The position numbers and the translations under genes are program-made. Below the pieces are notes generated by a model. That model was not told where the DNA came from, did no database searches, and worked only from the letters and a program-made list of their open reading frames with translations. 42,873 bases of DNA from Kordia jejudonensis (lineage in GTDB: Bacteria > Bacteroidota > Bacteroidia > Flavobacteriales > Flavobacteriaceae): contig NZ_LBMG01000050.1 in assembly GCF_001005315.1 (NCBI RefSeq), positions 1 to 42,873 on the forward strand, written 5' to 3'. Shown one piece after another: positions 25,001-33,797 of the stretch (position 1 is its first letter; the number at the start of each line of letters is the position of its first letter).

Positions 25001-26121
25001 CTACAGCGGGAAACAACACGTTCTCCGCAGAAGTGGTCGCTACTATTCTAAATGTAGATGCAACATTGCCAAATCAGCATGAAAGTACCGCAGAAATTAC
25101 CGCTACAAATATTACAGATTTAGATAGCGATGTTACTACAAGTTTTAACATTGATGATTTAGGTGACGGACTTGCCGATGACGATGAAACGACATTACAA
25201 GTTACCGTTTTTGAAATTCACAACGATGTAAATATTGCCGTTGATGATGTTGAAATTTGTAATGGAAGCTCCACAATAGTAACTATTAACAATCCAAATG
25301 TTGCCTATACTTACAATTGGTATGAAACTTCAAACCCTACGCAAATTATCTTTACAGGAACTGCATTTGAAACACCAGATTTAAGTACAAATACTTCCTA
25401 TGAAATAGAAGTCATCAACCAAAATAACTGTCCTGGAATTAGCAGAGCTCTTGTAAATATTACTACGGTAAACTGTGTTGATCTAAGCTTAGAAAAAACG
25501 GTAGATACTGAAATGCCTTCCATTGACGAAACAGTTACATTTACCATTACAATAACCAATAACAGCGCAGATGACGCCACCAATATTGTCATTGAAGAAT
25601 TGCTTCCAAATGGGTACGAATACCTTTCGCATAGTACAAGTTTGGGACTTTATGATGCAATATCACAATTATGGACAATTTCAACGCTTTCTGGCGGAAG
25701 TTCGGCAACATTAAGTCTAACGGTAACTGTTATTGAAGGAGACGATTATGCAAATATTGTTCAGGTTATCAGTCAAGCTGAAATTGACTTGAACACGGCA
25801 AATAACACTGCACAAGCCATTACACTTCCTGATTGTTTACAAATTCCGAGTGGTTTTTCGCCAAATGACGACAGTGTGAATGATGTTTGGGAAATTGCAT
25901 GTATAGACAATTTCTCAGACAATGAACTAATCATTTTTAACCGTTGGGGAACGGTAATTTACAAAGCTAGAAACTACGCAAATGACTGGAACGGAACTTC
26001 CAATCAAGGAACTGTTATTTTTAAGAAAAACCAGCAATTACCTGTTGGTACATACTTTTACCTCCTAAAATTACAAGGAAACACTATTGAAAAAACGGGT
26101 TGGGTGTATATTAATTATTAG
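22051..26121 (+). CDS. Giant secreted DUF11-repeat protein with T9SS type B sorting domain
   Basis: 1356 residues. A signal peptide ends near WSQ (about residue 19). The body holds about seven or eight DUF11-like beta domains, each marked by T(F/Y)xxxxTNN(G/S)P-type strands (VTFEVTITNNSTIE, VTYETTVINNGPLD, ITFTLTVTNNGPDAV, VTFTITITNNSADDA). Near residue 1065-1130 is an Ig-like domain (YNWYETSNPTQI). The C-terminal ~95 residues, IPSGFSPNDDSVNDVWEI ... NRWGTVIYKARNYANDWNG ... GWVYINY, are the gliding-motility-type (type B) T9SS sorting domain. Likely a long surface adhesin or stalk. Paired cysteines in several domains suggest disulfides. Confidence 0.9.
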   Translation: MNHFFYLFFLLIFSPLWSQTTDLSVSIEVVDDAGSTVSNVFLFQEFSYITTISNSGNAVSNATFSQQVAPDVTFVSVESINPLGGADLATNLIYDAVSNTVTGVLPNMPNNASVQIRINLRAPTELGGISTTAEVFPPTGTTDTMLDSNIAIVSMDVNDVPLNFSIDYQQVTPTAGTGISAWGDQVTFEVTITNNSTIEYPTSNLNLLQGIQSSSLNGVPQVQLISVACIASTNGAQCPTDLGLTSGNPTPVVPTQTLYNIGEIVFPSQSSITFSVTYAYFEGSCGEISDLIIGRSFASIDFENANVPPITSNIVLTDLLFSTQCPCTDVSISTIQTDPAGGAIITDYSQTVTYETTVINNGPLDTNILVFFQNLGPPWEIISVECIGATGGLNCGDFTYEIGASGQFWEIPNFMIPVGAQFITRTVVRYIEPDCPSDSIIPAAYRSTVNMLQHLDCFPDDNNQFGSIFVPQSVGNSNCVNDEDIIITKTQVDPVLPLGSSANQPIPWGDITYHITLTNENLVAVPFTMIDFYGPTPSTQTNTVTAILQSINCIGTTGTADCITITNANIGIPLTNESDIFWEITTAENWELAAESSITFEVVVNWTPECSIEATRVSNVVSCFVANENIERTASQTSYLTPCVDLIIQTFPSVPTIPINDNFEWVIDITNSVISSTATDAAFTTAINNAFTITGTPTCTVTSGNATCITTFNVNGNTIDGIIPLIDADATIQIRVPVSAPNYGGSFNNIAEVQPDPANNGEFDPSTNISISSIQVISPRVEKSFVPDEILATQTSLLTFTITNIPGNAAQTGISFTDNLPNGISLAGDPYWVNSNGCTADFVGLTNDDFVGITNLIFPNGVAECTFAVLVTSATNDLYTNEFTNFSNLNNIDATNAFATLNVLPLPPSADLEISLMPNQTDYCEGDEITFTLTVTNNGPDAVANVTIAHYINPDGFTYMSDNASGMFDTTTGILELSNISISATAGNNTFSAEVVATILNVDATLPNQHESTAEITATNITDLDSDVTTSFNIDDLGDGLADDDETTLQVTVFEIHNDVNIAVDDVEICNGSSTIVTINNPNVAYTYNWYETSNPTQIIFTGTAFETPDLSTNTSYEIEVINQNNCPGISRALVNITTVNCVDLSLEKTVDTEMPSIDETVTFTITITNNSADDATNIVIEELLPNGYEYLSHSTSLGLYDAISQLWTISTLSGGSSATLSLTVTVIEGDDYANIVQVISQAEIDLNTANNTAQAITLPDCLQIPSGFSPNDDSVNDVWEIACIDNFSDNELIIFNRWGTVIYKARNYANDWNGTSNQGTVIFKKNQQLPVGTYFYLLKLQGNTIEKTGWVYINY

Positions 26122-26156
26122 AATTTTTGACCGCTGCGCTGTTAGATCATTAGACG

Positions 26157-26398
26157 CTCTTTGTCATTCCTGCGTAGGCAGGAATCCAAATTAACACAAT
26201 CAAAACATGTGAGATTCCGCATCAAGTGCGGAATGACAATCATTAGTATTTGTAAGATGCTGAATCAAGATCTCTTTGTCATTCCTGCGTAGGCAGGAAT
26301 CCAAATTAACACAATCAAAACAGATGAGATTCCGCATCAAGTGCGGAATGACAATCACAAGTATTTGTGAGGTGCTAAATGAAGCTCAGCATAACGCT
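26157..26398. repeat. Tandem pair of 115-bp composite repeats
   Basis: Copy 1 (26157-26271) and copy 2 (26272-26386) both read CTCTTTGTCATTCCTGCGTA, then GGCAGGAATCC, a spacer AATTAACACAATCAAAACA, GAGATTCCGCATCAAGTGCG and GAATGACAATCA. Copies differ by a few bases in the first part and more in the last 30. This is a recent tandem duplication of the dispersed element. It fills most of the 287-bp gap between convergent genes. Confidence 0.85.
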
Positions 26399-26408
26399 CA
26401 CTAGCAAG

Positions 26409-27167
26409 CTACGCGAACTTACGCTCAATAATCTCCATAAAACGCGTTTCGTATTCTTCTTTTCCTTCCCAATTGTTATAATCAGGCTTTATCATATTAT
26501 GGATAAAATCTTTGGCTTCCGATTCAGAAACTTTCGTATTCAATTGTGAAATCACTCTATTATAATCTTCTTGATTATTGGCAAACAAATGTTTCGTAAA
26601 CGCAATTCGGTCATTTAAACCAATAGAAATTCCTGTGTTCAATCGGTCATTTAACGACTTTGGCTTCTCTTCTACTTTTTTAGCAACCACCTCAACTTTT
26701 GGAGCTACCGCATTGGCAATGGTTTCTTTTGCTACTTCTTTAGCAACTTCTTCACGCTGTACAAATGTAGGTTGTGGCAATACATCTGCTAAAATATCTT
26801 CAAGTGTTTCTTGCTCTTTATCTTCAGGCATTTCGGCAACCATATCTTTAATAGTTTCCATCAACGGTTCTATTAAATCATCTTGTTCAGGATCTTCGGC
26901 TACCAAATGATGACGAATAATATCATCTTCTTCGGCATTCTTTTCTACCTTATCATGATTGTACACATTTTCTAAGGTTTGAAAGAAAGAAGAATCCGCA
27001 TAATCGGGCACCGTATCTTTAAATTGTTCTTCAAAAAATAACATTACTGACAATTTTTCAAAAACTTCCTTCGCTTCTTTATGTAATGCAACTACATCTT
27101 CTTTGCCCTTTAACTTTAGGATTCGATGTGCGATACTTATTAAATCTCCTTCTAATTTTTTCTTCAT
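26409..27167 (-). CDS. Conserved acidic hypothetical protein
   Basis: 252 residues; not recognised as a named family. No signal peptide or membrane helix, so cytosolic. The N-terminal third is helical (ISIAHRILKLKGKEDVVALHKEAKEVFEKL); the middle (about 80-175) is very acidic and low in complexity, with Glu/Asp/Val/Ala runs, probably disordered; the C-terminal ~80 residues are again helical and look folded (NDRIAFTKHLFANNQEDYNRVISQL, WEGKEEYETRFMEIIERKF). Divergent from tdk with 103 bp between. The layout of two folded ends joined by an acidic linker recalls scaffold or chaperone-like proteins, but no function is assigned. Confidence 0.8.
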   Translation of the reverse strand: MKKKLEGDLISIAHRILKLKGKEDVVALHKEAKEVFEKLSVMLFFEEQFKDTVPDYADSSFFQTLENVYNHDKVEKNAEEDDIIRHHLVAEDPEQDDLIEPLMETIKDMVAEMPEDKEQETLEDILADVLPQPTFVQREEVAKEVAKETIANAVAPKVEVVAKKVEEKPKSLNDRLNTGISIGLNDRIAFTKHLFANNQEDYNRVISQLNTKVSESEAKDFIHNMIKPDYNNWEGKEEYETRFMEIIERKFA

Positions 27168-27187
27168 AATTTTTAAACTAAATGTCG

Positions 27188-27217
27188 TTGTTTACCTTTG
27201 GTTTTTTAGTAAATTTG
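27188..27217 (+). promoter_or_regulatory. Consensus Bacteroidota promoter of tdk-alr
   Basis: TTG at 27188-27190, 19 nt, then TAAATTTG at 27210-27217: both elements match the consensus with ideal spacing. The ~50-nt leader has a small hairpin, AAAACGA (27231-27237) with TCGTTTT (27246-27252). Confidence 0.65.
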
Positions 27218-27270
27218 TTCCACCTTTACAAAAACGAGTATAAATTCGTTTTCGACTTGAAAATTACAAA

Positions 27271-27915
27271 ATGTTTCTCGAAAATACAGTAAATCATAAA
27301 GAACAATTTGGTTGGATTGAAGTTATTTGTGGTTCAATGTTCTCTGGAAAAACCGAAGAACTGATCCGCAGACTCAAAAGAGCCCAATTTGCAAAGCAGA
27401 AAGTAGAGATCTTCAAACCTGCTGTAGACATTCGATATGATGATGAAAAAGTAGTATCGCACGATGCGAATGAAATTCGTTCTACACCAGTGCCTGCAGC
27501 CGCAAATATTCGATTATTAGCTGATAATTGTGATGTTGTCGGAATTGATGAAGCTCAGTTTTTTGATGATGGAATTATTGCCGTTTGTAATGATCTTGCC
27601 AATAAAGGAATTCGCGTTATTGTTGCTGGACTCGATATGGATTTTAAAGGAAATCCTTTTGGTCCAATGCCCGCACTTATGGCAACTGCCGAATATGTAA
27701 CCAAAGTACATGCTGTATGTACACGTACAGGAAATTTAGCACAATATAGTTTCAGAAAATCTAAAAGTGATGATCTTGTATTGCTTGGAGAAACTGATGA
27801 ATACGAACCACTGAGTCGCGCTGCTTACTACAAAGCAATGCTAAAAGAATCTGTGAAAGAGATTGAAGTTGATGATGCTCATGAAATCATTCCCAATGAA
27901 CAATCAGACAATTAA
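27271..27915 (+). CDS. tdk: Thymidine kinase (type II)
   Basis: 214 residues. The P-loop [10 protein letters not shown] is at 21-30 with K27, the catalytic base E94 lies in GIDEAQFF, and the lid/thymidine region includes [20 protein letters not shown]. It phosphorylates thymidine in the salvage pathway. The structural zinc site of this family normally has two CxxC-like pairs; here the first reads CTRTG and the second SRAAYY, so at most one of the four cysteines remains. The alr gene follows 8 bp later and is probably cotranscribed. Confidence 0.95.
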   Translation: MFLENTVNHKEQFGWIEVICGSMFSGKTEELIRRLKRAQFAKQKVEIFKPAVDIRYDDEKVVSHDANEIRSTPVPAAANIRLLADNCDVVGIDEAQFFDDGIIAVCNDLANKGIRVIVAGLDMDFKGNPFGPMPALMATAEYVTKVHAVCTRTGNLAQYSFRKSKSDDLVLLGETDEYEPLSRAAYYKAMLKESVKEIEVDDAHEIIPNEQSDN

Positions 27916-27923
27916 CTACCATA

Positions 27924-29033
27924 ATGTTACACAATCAAGAATCTGTCTTAGAGATCAATTTTAAGGCATTAGCGCACAACTACACATTCATAAAATCTAA
28001 CACAAAAGCAGGAACTAAAATATTAGCCGTTGTCAAAGCATTTGGATATGGTAGTGATGCTGTTGAAGTTGCCAAATATCTTCAAGACGAACTCGATGTT
28101 GATTATTTTGCCGTGGCGTACATCCGCGAAGGTGCATATTTAAGAGCCGGCGGCATTACAAAACCCATCTTAGTATTGCATCCACAAGTTGTCAACCTAA
28201 AACATGCTATTGCCTACAATTTAGAACCGAGTTTGTACAACGATCGTATTTTTACCGCTTTCGCGAAAGAAGCCGCAAAACAAGGAAAAAAAGAATATCC
28301 TGTGCATATAAAATTTAATACAGGTTTAAATCGACTTGGGTTCTTTGAATCTGATATTGACTTCGTTGTGAGCAAACTAAAAACCTTGAAACAACTCAAA
28401 GCAGTTTCTTTGTTTTCACACATGGCAGCTTCGGAAGATCCTAACGAAAAAGAATTTACAACAACACAAATCAATACATTCAAAAAAATCTGTACTACGT
28501 TTGAAAAAGAAATGAAGTACAAACCTACGCTACACATGACCAATACTTCTGGAATTTTCAACTATCCAGAAGCACATTTTGACATGGTTCGTACAGGAAT
28601 TGGTTTGTATGGTTTTGGAAACGAAACAAAGTTTGACAAACAATTACAACCTGTAGCTTCCTTAAAATCTGTTATCTCACAAATTCATCGGATCGAAAAA
28701 GGAGAAAGCGTTGGCTATAACAGAGCCTATATTGCTGATGATTATAAAACGATTGCTACACTTCCTCTAGGACATGCTGACGGAATTAGCCGACAATTTG
28801 GAAATAGTGTTGGAAGTGTTGTCGTCAACGGAAAACTAGCACCAATTATTGGTAATGTGTGTATGGATATGATTATGATTGATATTACAGGAATTCGCTG
28901 CAACGAAGGCGATGAAGTCATCATTTTTGGAGAAGGACAAACCACCGAAGAATTGGCTTCCAAAATAAATACCATTTCGTATGAATTGCTTACCGCTGTT
29001 TCTCAACGAGTAAAACGTGTATTTCTTCGATAA
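27924..29033 (+). CDS. alr: Alanine racemase
   Basis: 369 residues, normal length. PLP-binding K38 lies in ILAVVKAFGYGSDA and the second catalytic base Y265 in SVGYNRAY; the C-terminal beta domain has GNVCMDMIMID. It interconverts L- and D-alanine for peptidoglycan. The usual AxAYGHG after the lysine is AFGYGSD here. It is 8 bp behind tdk, a functionally unrelated partner. Confidence 0.95.
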   Translation: MLHNQESVLEINFKALAHNYTFIKSNTKAGTKILAVVKAFGYGSDAVEVAKYLQDELDVDYFAVAYIREGAYLRAGGITKPILVLHPQVVNLKHAIAYNLEPSLYNDRIFTAFAKEAAKQGKKEYPVHIKFNTGLNRLGFFESDIDFVVSKLKTLKQLKAVSLFSHMAASEDPNEKEFTTTQINTFKKICTTFEKEMKYKPTLHMTNTSGIFNYPEAHFDMVRTGIGLYGFGNETKFDKQLQPVASLKSVISQIHRIEKGESVGYNRAYIADDYKTIATLPLGHADGISRQFGNSVGSVVVNGKLAPIIGNVCMDMIMIDITGIRCNEGDEVIIFGEGQTTEELASKINTISYELLTAVSQRVKRVFLR

Positions 29034-29120
29034 TAGTCAGATGCATAATGTTAATAAATGTTAAAGTTGTACTATTTTTTACTACATTTAGATTCAAATA
29101 CTAACTAACAATCAAATATT

Positions 29121-29528
29121 ATGTTGAAAGAATTTAAAGAATTTATCATGACAGGCAATGTCGTAGATCTTGCTGTTGCCGTCATCATGGCTGGTGCTAT
29201 TGGCGCAGTTGTAAAAGGATTTGTAACCAACATTGTAATGCCTGTTGTCGGATATTTTTCAGGCGGAACAGACTTTGCTGATAAGAAAATAATTTTAAGT
29301 GAAGCAGTAGTAGATGCTGCTGGAAATGTAACCACTCCCGAAAATGCCATCATGTGGGGAAGTTGGATTAATACTATTGTAAACTTAATTATTGTAGGTT
29401 TCGTAATGTTTATGATTGTAAAAGCATATAACAAAACTAAAAAGAAAAAAGAAGAAGCGCCAGCTGCTCCAGCAGGACCAACACAAGAAGAATTATTAAT
29501 ACAAATCAGAGACTTATTGAAAAAGTAG
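29121..29528 (+). CDS. mscL: Large-conductance mechanosensitive channel
   Basis: 135 residues. The N-terminus MLKEFKEFIMTGNVVDLAVAV is the conserved N-terminal helix and start of TM1, with the pore-lining AVIMAGAIGAVVKGFV; TM2 is WINTIVNLIIVGFVMFMIV. A charged linker KTKKKKEEAPAAPAGP precedes the C-terminal helical bundle (QEELLIQIRDLLKK). It forms a homopentamer in the inner membrane and opens on hypo-osmotic shock. Own transcription unit with a strong terminator after it. Confidence 0.95.
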   Translation: MLKEFKEFIMTGNVVDLAVAVIMAGAIGAVVKGFVTNIVMPVVGYFSGGTDFADKKIILSEAVVDAAGNVTTPENAIMWGSWINTIVNLIIVGFVMFMIVKAYNKTKKKKEEAPAAPAGPTQEELLIQIRDLLKK

Positions 29529-29551
29529 TTTTTTGATATAGTACATACTCA

Positions 29552-29585
29552 AAAAGCCATTCTTAACGGAATGGCTTTTGTGTTA
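29552..29585 (+). terminator. Intrinsic terminator of mscL
   Basis: AAAAGCCATTC (29552-29562) pairs perfectly with GAATGGCTTTT (29569-29579) around a 6-nt loop, 23 bp after the stop. Confidence 0.9.
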
Positions 29586-29651
29586 TATATAACTTTTTGT
29601 GAAATTTTTGATAATTCACATTTTTTATATACATCGCGCTATAATTATTCC

Positions 29652-29659
29652 TAATTTTG
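29652..29659 (+). promoter_or_regulatory. -7 box upstream of asd
   Basis: TAATTTTG matches TAnnTTTG 63 nt before the asd ATG. No TTG is found at the normal -33 distance. Confidence 0.4.
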
Positions 29660-29722
29660 TTTGTAAGTAAACATATACATTCATCAATACAACTTGAATG
29701 TCCTTAAAAAGATAAAAAACTC

Positions 29723-30712
29723 ATGAAAGTAGCAGTCGTTGGCGCAACAGGAATGGTAGGAACTGTCATGCTAAAAGTATTAGCAGAACAGCAATTTCCT
29801 GTGTCTACATTAATTCCCGTAGCTTCTGAAAGGTCTATCGGAAAAGAAATCACATATCAAGGAAACGCATATCCCATTGTAAGCATGCAAGATGCTATTG
29901 ACGCAAAACCAGACATTGCGTTATTTTCTGCTGGAGGAAATACTTCATTGGAATGGGCTCCAAAGTTTGAAGCAGCTGGCACAACAGTAATTGACAACTC
30001 TTCTGCGTGGCGAATGGATCAATCTAAGAAATTAGTGGTTCCAGAAATCAATGCAACCGAATTAACTGCAACAGACAAAATTATTGCCAATCCAAATTGT
30101 TCTACCATACAAATGGTGGTTGCCTTAGCACCATTACACAAAAAATACAAGATAAAACGTATCGTAGTTTCTACCTATCAATCTATTACAGGAACTGGCG
30201 TAAAAGCAGTTCGACAGTTAGAAAGTGAATATGTTGGTGAAAAAGGAGAAATGGCATATCCGTATCCAATTCACAGAAATGCATTGCCACATTGTGATGT
30301 ATTTGAAGAAAACGGATACACCAAAGAAGAAATGAAATTGGTTCGTGAAACGCAGAAAATTTTAAACGATAAAACTATTGCTATCACTGCAACTGCAATT
30401 CGTATTCCTGTTGTTGGTGGACATTCGGAAAGTGTAAATGTGGAGTTTGAAAATGATTTTGACGTTGACGAAGTTCGCAAACTATTACACGAATCGCCAG
30501 GAATTATTGTACAAGATAATCCTGATGCAAATGTATATCCAATGCCAATTTATGCAGAAGGAAAAGATGAAGTATTTGTTGGAAGAATTCGTCGAGATGG
30601 TTCACAACGAAACACACTAAATATGTGGATTGTGTCTGATAATTTACGCAAAGGAGCCGCAACAAATGCAGTTCAAATTGCACAACACTTAGTACAAAAT
30701 AATCTTGTGTAA
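29723..30712 (+). CDS. asd: Aspartate-semialdehyde dehydrogenase
   Basis: 329 residues. MKVAVVGATGMVGTVMLKVL is the NADP-binding loop; catalytic C126 lies in NPNCSTIQM; the substrate-binding region includes YQSITGTGVKAV, and RIPVVGGHSESV holds the catalytic histidine. It reduces aspartyl phosphate to the semialdehyde for lysine, diaminopimelate, methionine and threonine synthesis. Single gene bounded by terminators. Confidence 0.96.
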   Translation: MKVAVVGATGMVGTVMLKVLAEQQFPVSTLIPVASERSIGKEITYQGNAYPIVSMQDAIDAKPDIALFSAGGNTSLEWAPKFEAAGTTVIDNSSAWRMDQSKKLVVPEINATELTATDKIIANPNCSTIQMVVALAPLHKKYKIKRIVVSTYQSITGTGVKAVRQLESEYVGEKGEMAYPYPIHRNALPHCDVFEENGYTKEEMKLVRETQKILNDKTIAITATAIRIPVVGGHSESVNVEFENDFDVDEVRKLLHESPGIIVQDNPDANVYPMPIYAEGKDEVFVGRIRRDGSQRNTLNMWIVSDNLRKGAATNAVQIAQHLVQNNLV

Positions 30713-30735
30713 CAACATAGATTTCAAAAAACACA

Positions 30736-30803
30736 GCACTTTTTTTAAAGTGCAACATATCATAACTTGGAAAAGGTGCTTCTCACAATTGAAGCGCCTT
30801 TTT
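30736..30803 (+). terminator. Two hairpins after asd
   Basis: GCACTTT/AAAGTGC (30736-30742, 30747-30753) is a first hairpin without a T tract. AAAAGGTGCTTC/GAAGCGCCTTTT (30771-30782, 30791-30802, one G-T pair) followed by TTTT is a full intrinsic terminator. Confidence 0.85.
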
Positions 30804-30929
30804 TATTTTCAAAATACTATAAATCAACCTCTTATTGTTGCGTAAGAATTATTTCTATTCTAAAAATAGTTAGCAAAATTTCGATCTTTTTCATACCTTG
30901 ATAGTAAACTAACCTAAAAAACCTCGTGT

Positions 30930-31325
30930 ATGAACTCTAAATTTACTAAAATTATTCGCTTCGCATTAGGATTAATTCTCATTGTATTTGGAGCCAACAA
31001 ATTGGTCATGATTATCAATGAAACTGGCTTTATTCCGCCGCCATCATTGCCCACAGAAGCAAGCAGTTTTATGACGTCTTTAGGTGCCACAGGATATATT
31101 TTACCTATTGTTGGCGCTTTGGAAGTATATATCGGAATTCTACTAATCTTAAAAAAATGGGTGCCGTTTGCACTTACCTTATTAGCACCAATTTCTGTAA
31201 ACATTTTACTATTTCACATGTTTCTCGATCTCTCTGGTGGAATCATTGGTGCCCTGATTGTAACCGTGTTAAACATCATTTTAATATACAAACATTGGTC
31301 ACAATTTAAACCCTTGTTTTACTAA
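30930..31325 (+). CDS. DoxX-like small membrane protein
   Basis: 131 residues with four predicted membrane helices (FALGLILIVFGANKLVMII; ILPIVGALEVYIGILLIL; WVPFALTLLAPISVNILLF; IGALIVTVLNIILIY). RFALGLILIVFGANKL is the typical first helix of the DoxX/DoxD-like family. Members are poorly characterised; some are tied to redox stress and thiol systems. Single gene with a terminator on both sides, so the neighbourhood gives no clue. Confidence 0.75.
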   Translation: MNSKFTKIIRFALGLILIVFGANKLVMIINETGFIPPPSLPTEASSFMTSLGATGYILPIVGALEVYIGILLILKKWVPFALTLLAPISVNILLFHMFLDLSGGIIGALIVTVLNIILIYKHWSQFKPLFY

Positions 31326-31347
31326 TAAAAAATCTTATCATTATGTT

Positions 31348-31385
31348 AAAACCGCTTCTAATTTTCCGAAGTGGTTTTTTTTTAG
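31348..31385 (+). terminator. Terminator after the DoxX-like gene
   Basis: AAAACCGCTTC (31348-31358) pairs with GAAGTGGTTTT (31368-31378, one G-T pair), followed by a run of T. Confidence 0.9.
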
Positions 31386-31387
31386 CC

Positions 31388-31395
31388 TAAATTTG
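31388..31395 (+). promoter_or_regulatory. -7 box upstream of the prolyl oligopeptidase
   Basis: TAAATTTG matches TAnnTTTG 25 nt before the ATG and directly follows the preceding terminator. A -33 element would fall inside that hairpin and is not recognisable. Confidence 0.45.
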
Positions 31396-31420
31396 AACAA
31401 AACCAATCCTATAAGCACAA

Positions 31421-33580
31421 ATGAAACAGTTGTTAAAAATGAGTTGTCTTGCAATACTTTTCTTTTCTTGCGGACAAGAATCTAAAAAAACAGAAATTAA
31501 AGTGACATATCCTGAAACGCAACAAAAAGAAGTTGTAGATACCTATTTTGATACCGAAGTTAAAGATCCATATCGTTGGCTTGAAGATGATCGTTCTGAA
31601 GAAACGGAATCTTGGGTAAAAGAACAAAATAAGGCAACATTTGGTTATTTAGACGAAATTCCTTTTCGCGATGCTATCAAAAAGCGTTATACACAATTAA
31701 TGAATTATGAAAAAATAAGCGCACCTTTTAAAGAAGGAGAGTTTACATATTTCTATAAAAACGATGGTTTGCAAAACCAATCTGTAATCTACAGACAAAA
31801 AGGAAATGGTGAACCAGAAGTATTCTTAGATCCAAACAAATTCTCAGAAGATGGAACCGTTTCACTTGGTGGTGGATTGAGTTTTTCTAAAGATAAAAAA
31901 ATTGTTGCGTATCCTATTTCCATTGGTGGAAGCGACTGGCGAAAAGTAATTATCATGGATGTTGCTTCAAAACAAGTTGTTGAAGATACATTGGTAGACA
32001 TCAAATTTTCTGGAATTTCTTGGAAAGAAAATGACGGATTCTACTATTCTAGTTACGACAAACCAAAAGGAAGTGAACTTTCTGCAAAGACAGATCAACA
32101 CAAATTGTACTACCACAAATTAGGAACATCGCAAAAAGATGATGCATTAGTTTTTGGTGGAACACCAGAAGAAAAACATCGCTATGTTGGTGGTGGCGTT
32201 ACCGAAGATGGAAAATACCTATTTATTTATCCTAGAATTTCTACTTCTGGTAGCAAATTATTAATGAAGGATTTATCGAAACCAAATAGTAAAATTGTAA
32301 CCATTTTAGATCATACAGATACAGATTCATATGTTATTGAAAATGAAGGTTCTAAACTGTATATCATGACTAACATGAACGCACCAAACCAAAAAGTAGT
32401 TACGGTTGATGCGTCTAATCCTGCGCCAGAAAACTGGGTAGATTTTATTCCTGAAACAGAAAACGTATTAAGTATCAACACAGGTTCCAACTATTTCTTT
32501 GCAACCTACATGGTAGATGCCGTTTCAAAAGTTTTGCAATACGATTATGATGGAAAACTAGTACGCGAAGTAAAATTGCCAGGTGTTGGAACTGCTGGCG
32601 GATTTGGTGGCGAAAAGGAAGATGAAGTATTATACTATTCGTTCTCCAACTACAAAACGCCAAGTACAACGCATGCATACAATCCAAAAGACGGAACATC
32701 TAAAATATACAGAAAACCAGGTATTGACTTCAATCCTGACGAGTATGAAAGTAAGCAAGTTTTTTACACATCTAAAGATGGTACAAAAGTTCCAATGATT
32801 ATTACGCACAAAAAAGGAATCGAAATGAACGGGAAAAACCCAACAATTCTTTATGGTTATGGTGGATTCAATGTTTCATTACGTCCATCATTTAGTGTAG
32901 CAAATGTCGTTTGGATGGAACAAGGCGGAATTTACGCAGTACCAAACCTTCGTGGAGGTGGCGAATATGGTAAAAAGTGGCACAATGCTGGAACAAAAAT
33001 GCAAAAGCAAAATGTATTTGATGATTTTATCGCTGCTGCAGAATATTTAATTGCGGAAAACTACACATCGAGCGACTTTTTAGCCATTCGTGGTGGATCA
33101 AATGGAGGATTGTTAGTTGGTGCAACCATGACGCAACGTCCAGACTTAATGAAAGTTGCTTTGCCAGCTGTTGGTGTACTAGACATGTTACGTTACCATA
33201 CATTTACTGCAGGTGCAGGTTGGGCGTACGACTACGGAACTGCCGAAGACAGCAAAGAAATGTTTGAATACCTAAAAGGATATTCGCCAGTGCACAATGT
33301 AAAAGAAGGTGTGGAATATCCTGCAACAATGGTTACTACAGGCGATCATGACGACCGAGTGGTGCCAGCGCATAGTTTCAAATTTGCTGCCGAACTGCAA
33401 GCAAAACAAGCTGGAAACAATCCTACGTTAATTCGTATAGAAACGGACGCAGGTCACGGAGCTGGAACGCCAATTACAAAAACTATTGAGCAATATGCTG
33501 ATATGTTTGGATTTACCTTATACAATATGGGCTTTAAAGAATTGCCAAACAAAGCAATCTTAGAAAAGTTTAAAGATTAG
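31421..33580 (+). CDS. Prolyl oligopeptidase family serine peptidase, lipoprotein
   Basis: 719 residues. A lipoprotein signal ends at C17 ([10 protein letters not shown]), so the enzyme is membrane-anchored outside the cytoplasm. The N-terminal [20 protein letters not shown] and PYRWLED are S9A hallmarks; the middle (about 90-430) is the beta-propeller; the alpha/beta-hydrolase domain carries S560 in GGSNGG, the aspartate loop DHDDRV (642-647) and H679 in DAGHGAG. It cuts short proline-containing peptides after proline. Peptide scavenging in the periplasm is the likely role. Stand-alone gene. Confidence 0.93.
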   Translation: MKQLLKMSCLAILFFSCGQESKKTEIKVTYPETQQKEVVDTYFDTEVKDPYRWLEDDRSEETESWVKEQNKATFGYLDEIPFRDAIKKRYTQLMNYEKISAPFKEGEFTYFYKNDGLQNQSVIYRQKGNGEPEVFLDPNKFSEDGTVSLGGGLSFSKDKKIVAYPISIGGSDWRKVIIMDVASKQVVEDTLVDIKFSGISWKENDGFYYSSYDKPKGSELSAKTDQHKLYYHKLGTSQKDDALVFGGTPEEKHRYVGGGVTEDGKYLFIYPRISTSGSKLLMKDLSKPNSKIVTILDHTDTDSYVIENEGSKLYIMTNMNAPNQKVVTVDASNPAPENWVDFIPETENVLSINTGSNYFFATYMVDAVSKVLQYDYDGKLVREVKLPGVGTAGGFGGEKEDEVLYYSFSNYKTPSTTHAYNPKDGTSKIYRKPGIDFNPDEYESKQVFYTSKDGTKVPMIITHKKGIEMNGKNPTILYGYGGFNVSLRPSFSVANVVWMEQGGIYAVPNLRGGGEYGKKWHNAGTKMQKQNVFDDFIAAAEYLIAENYTSSDFLAIRGGSNGGLLVGATMTQRPDLMKVALPAVGVLDMLRYHTFTAGAGWAYDYGTAEDSKEMFEYLKGYSPVHNVKEGVEYPATMVTTGDHDDRVVPAHSFKFAAELQAKQAGNNPTLIRIETDAGHGAGTPITKTIEQYADMFGFTLYNMGFKELPNKAILEKFKD

Positions 33581-33656
33581 TGAAATTTTATTTTGAAAAG
33601 CTTGTGCTAAACTTGATTCAATATCAAGAGCATATTTTTTAAAAAATAACAATATA

Positions 33657-33690
33657 CAAACCGTCAAGTTGCAATTAATTTGACGGTTTG
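33657..33690 (+). terminator. Hairpin after the peptidase gene
   Basis: CAAACCGTCAA (33657-33667) pairs perfectly with TTGACGGTTTG (33680-33690) around a 12-nt loop. The T tract after it is weak, so termination may be partial. Confidence 0.65.
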
Positions 33691-33797
33691 CTAGTTTATA
33701 GCTTTATCCTTCCTAAACTCTAAAGAATCAATTTTAGACACCGCAATAGCAGTAATTTTCAATTATCTCCGTATTTTTACAACGCTAAAAAACAACT

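Noticed and set aside
26157-26398. Possible CRISPR array from regularly repeated 115-bp units
   Set aside because: Only two units, no short constant repeat with unique spacers, and no cas genes; it is a tandem duplication of a dispersed palindromic element.
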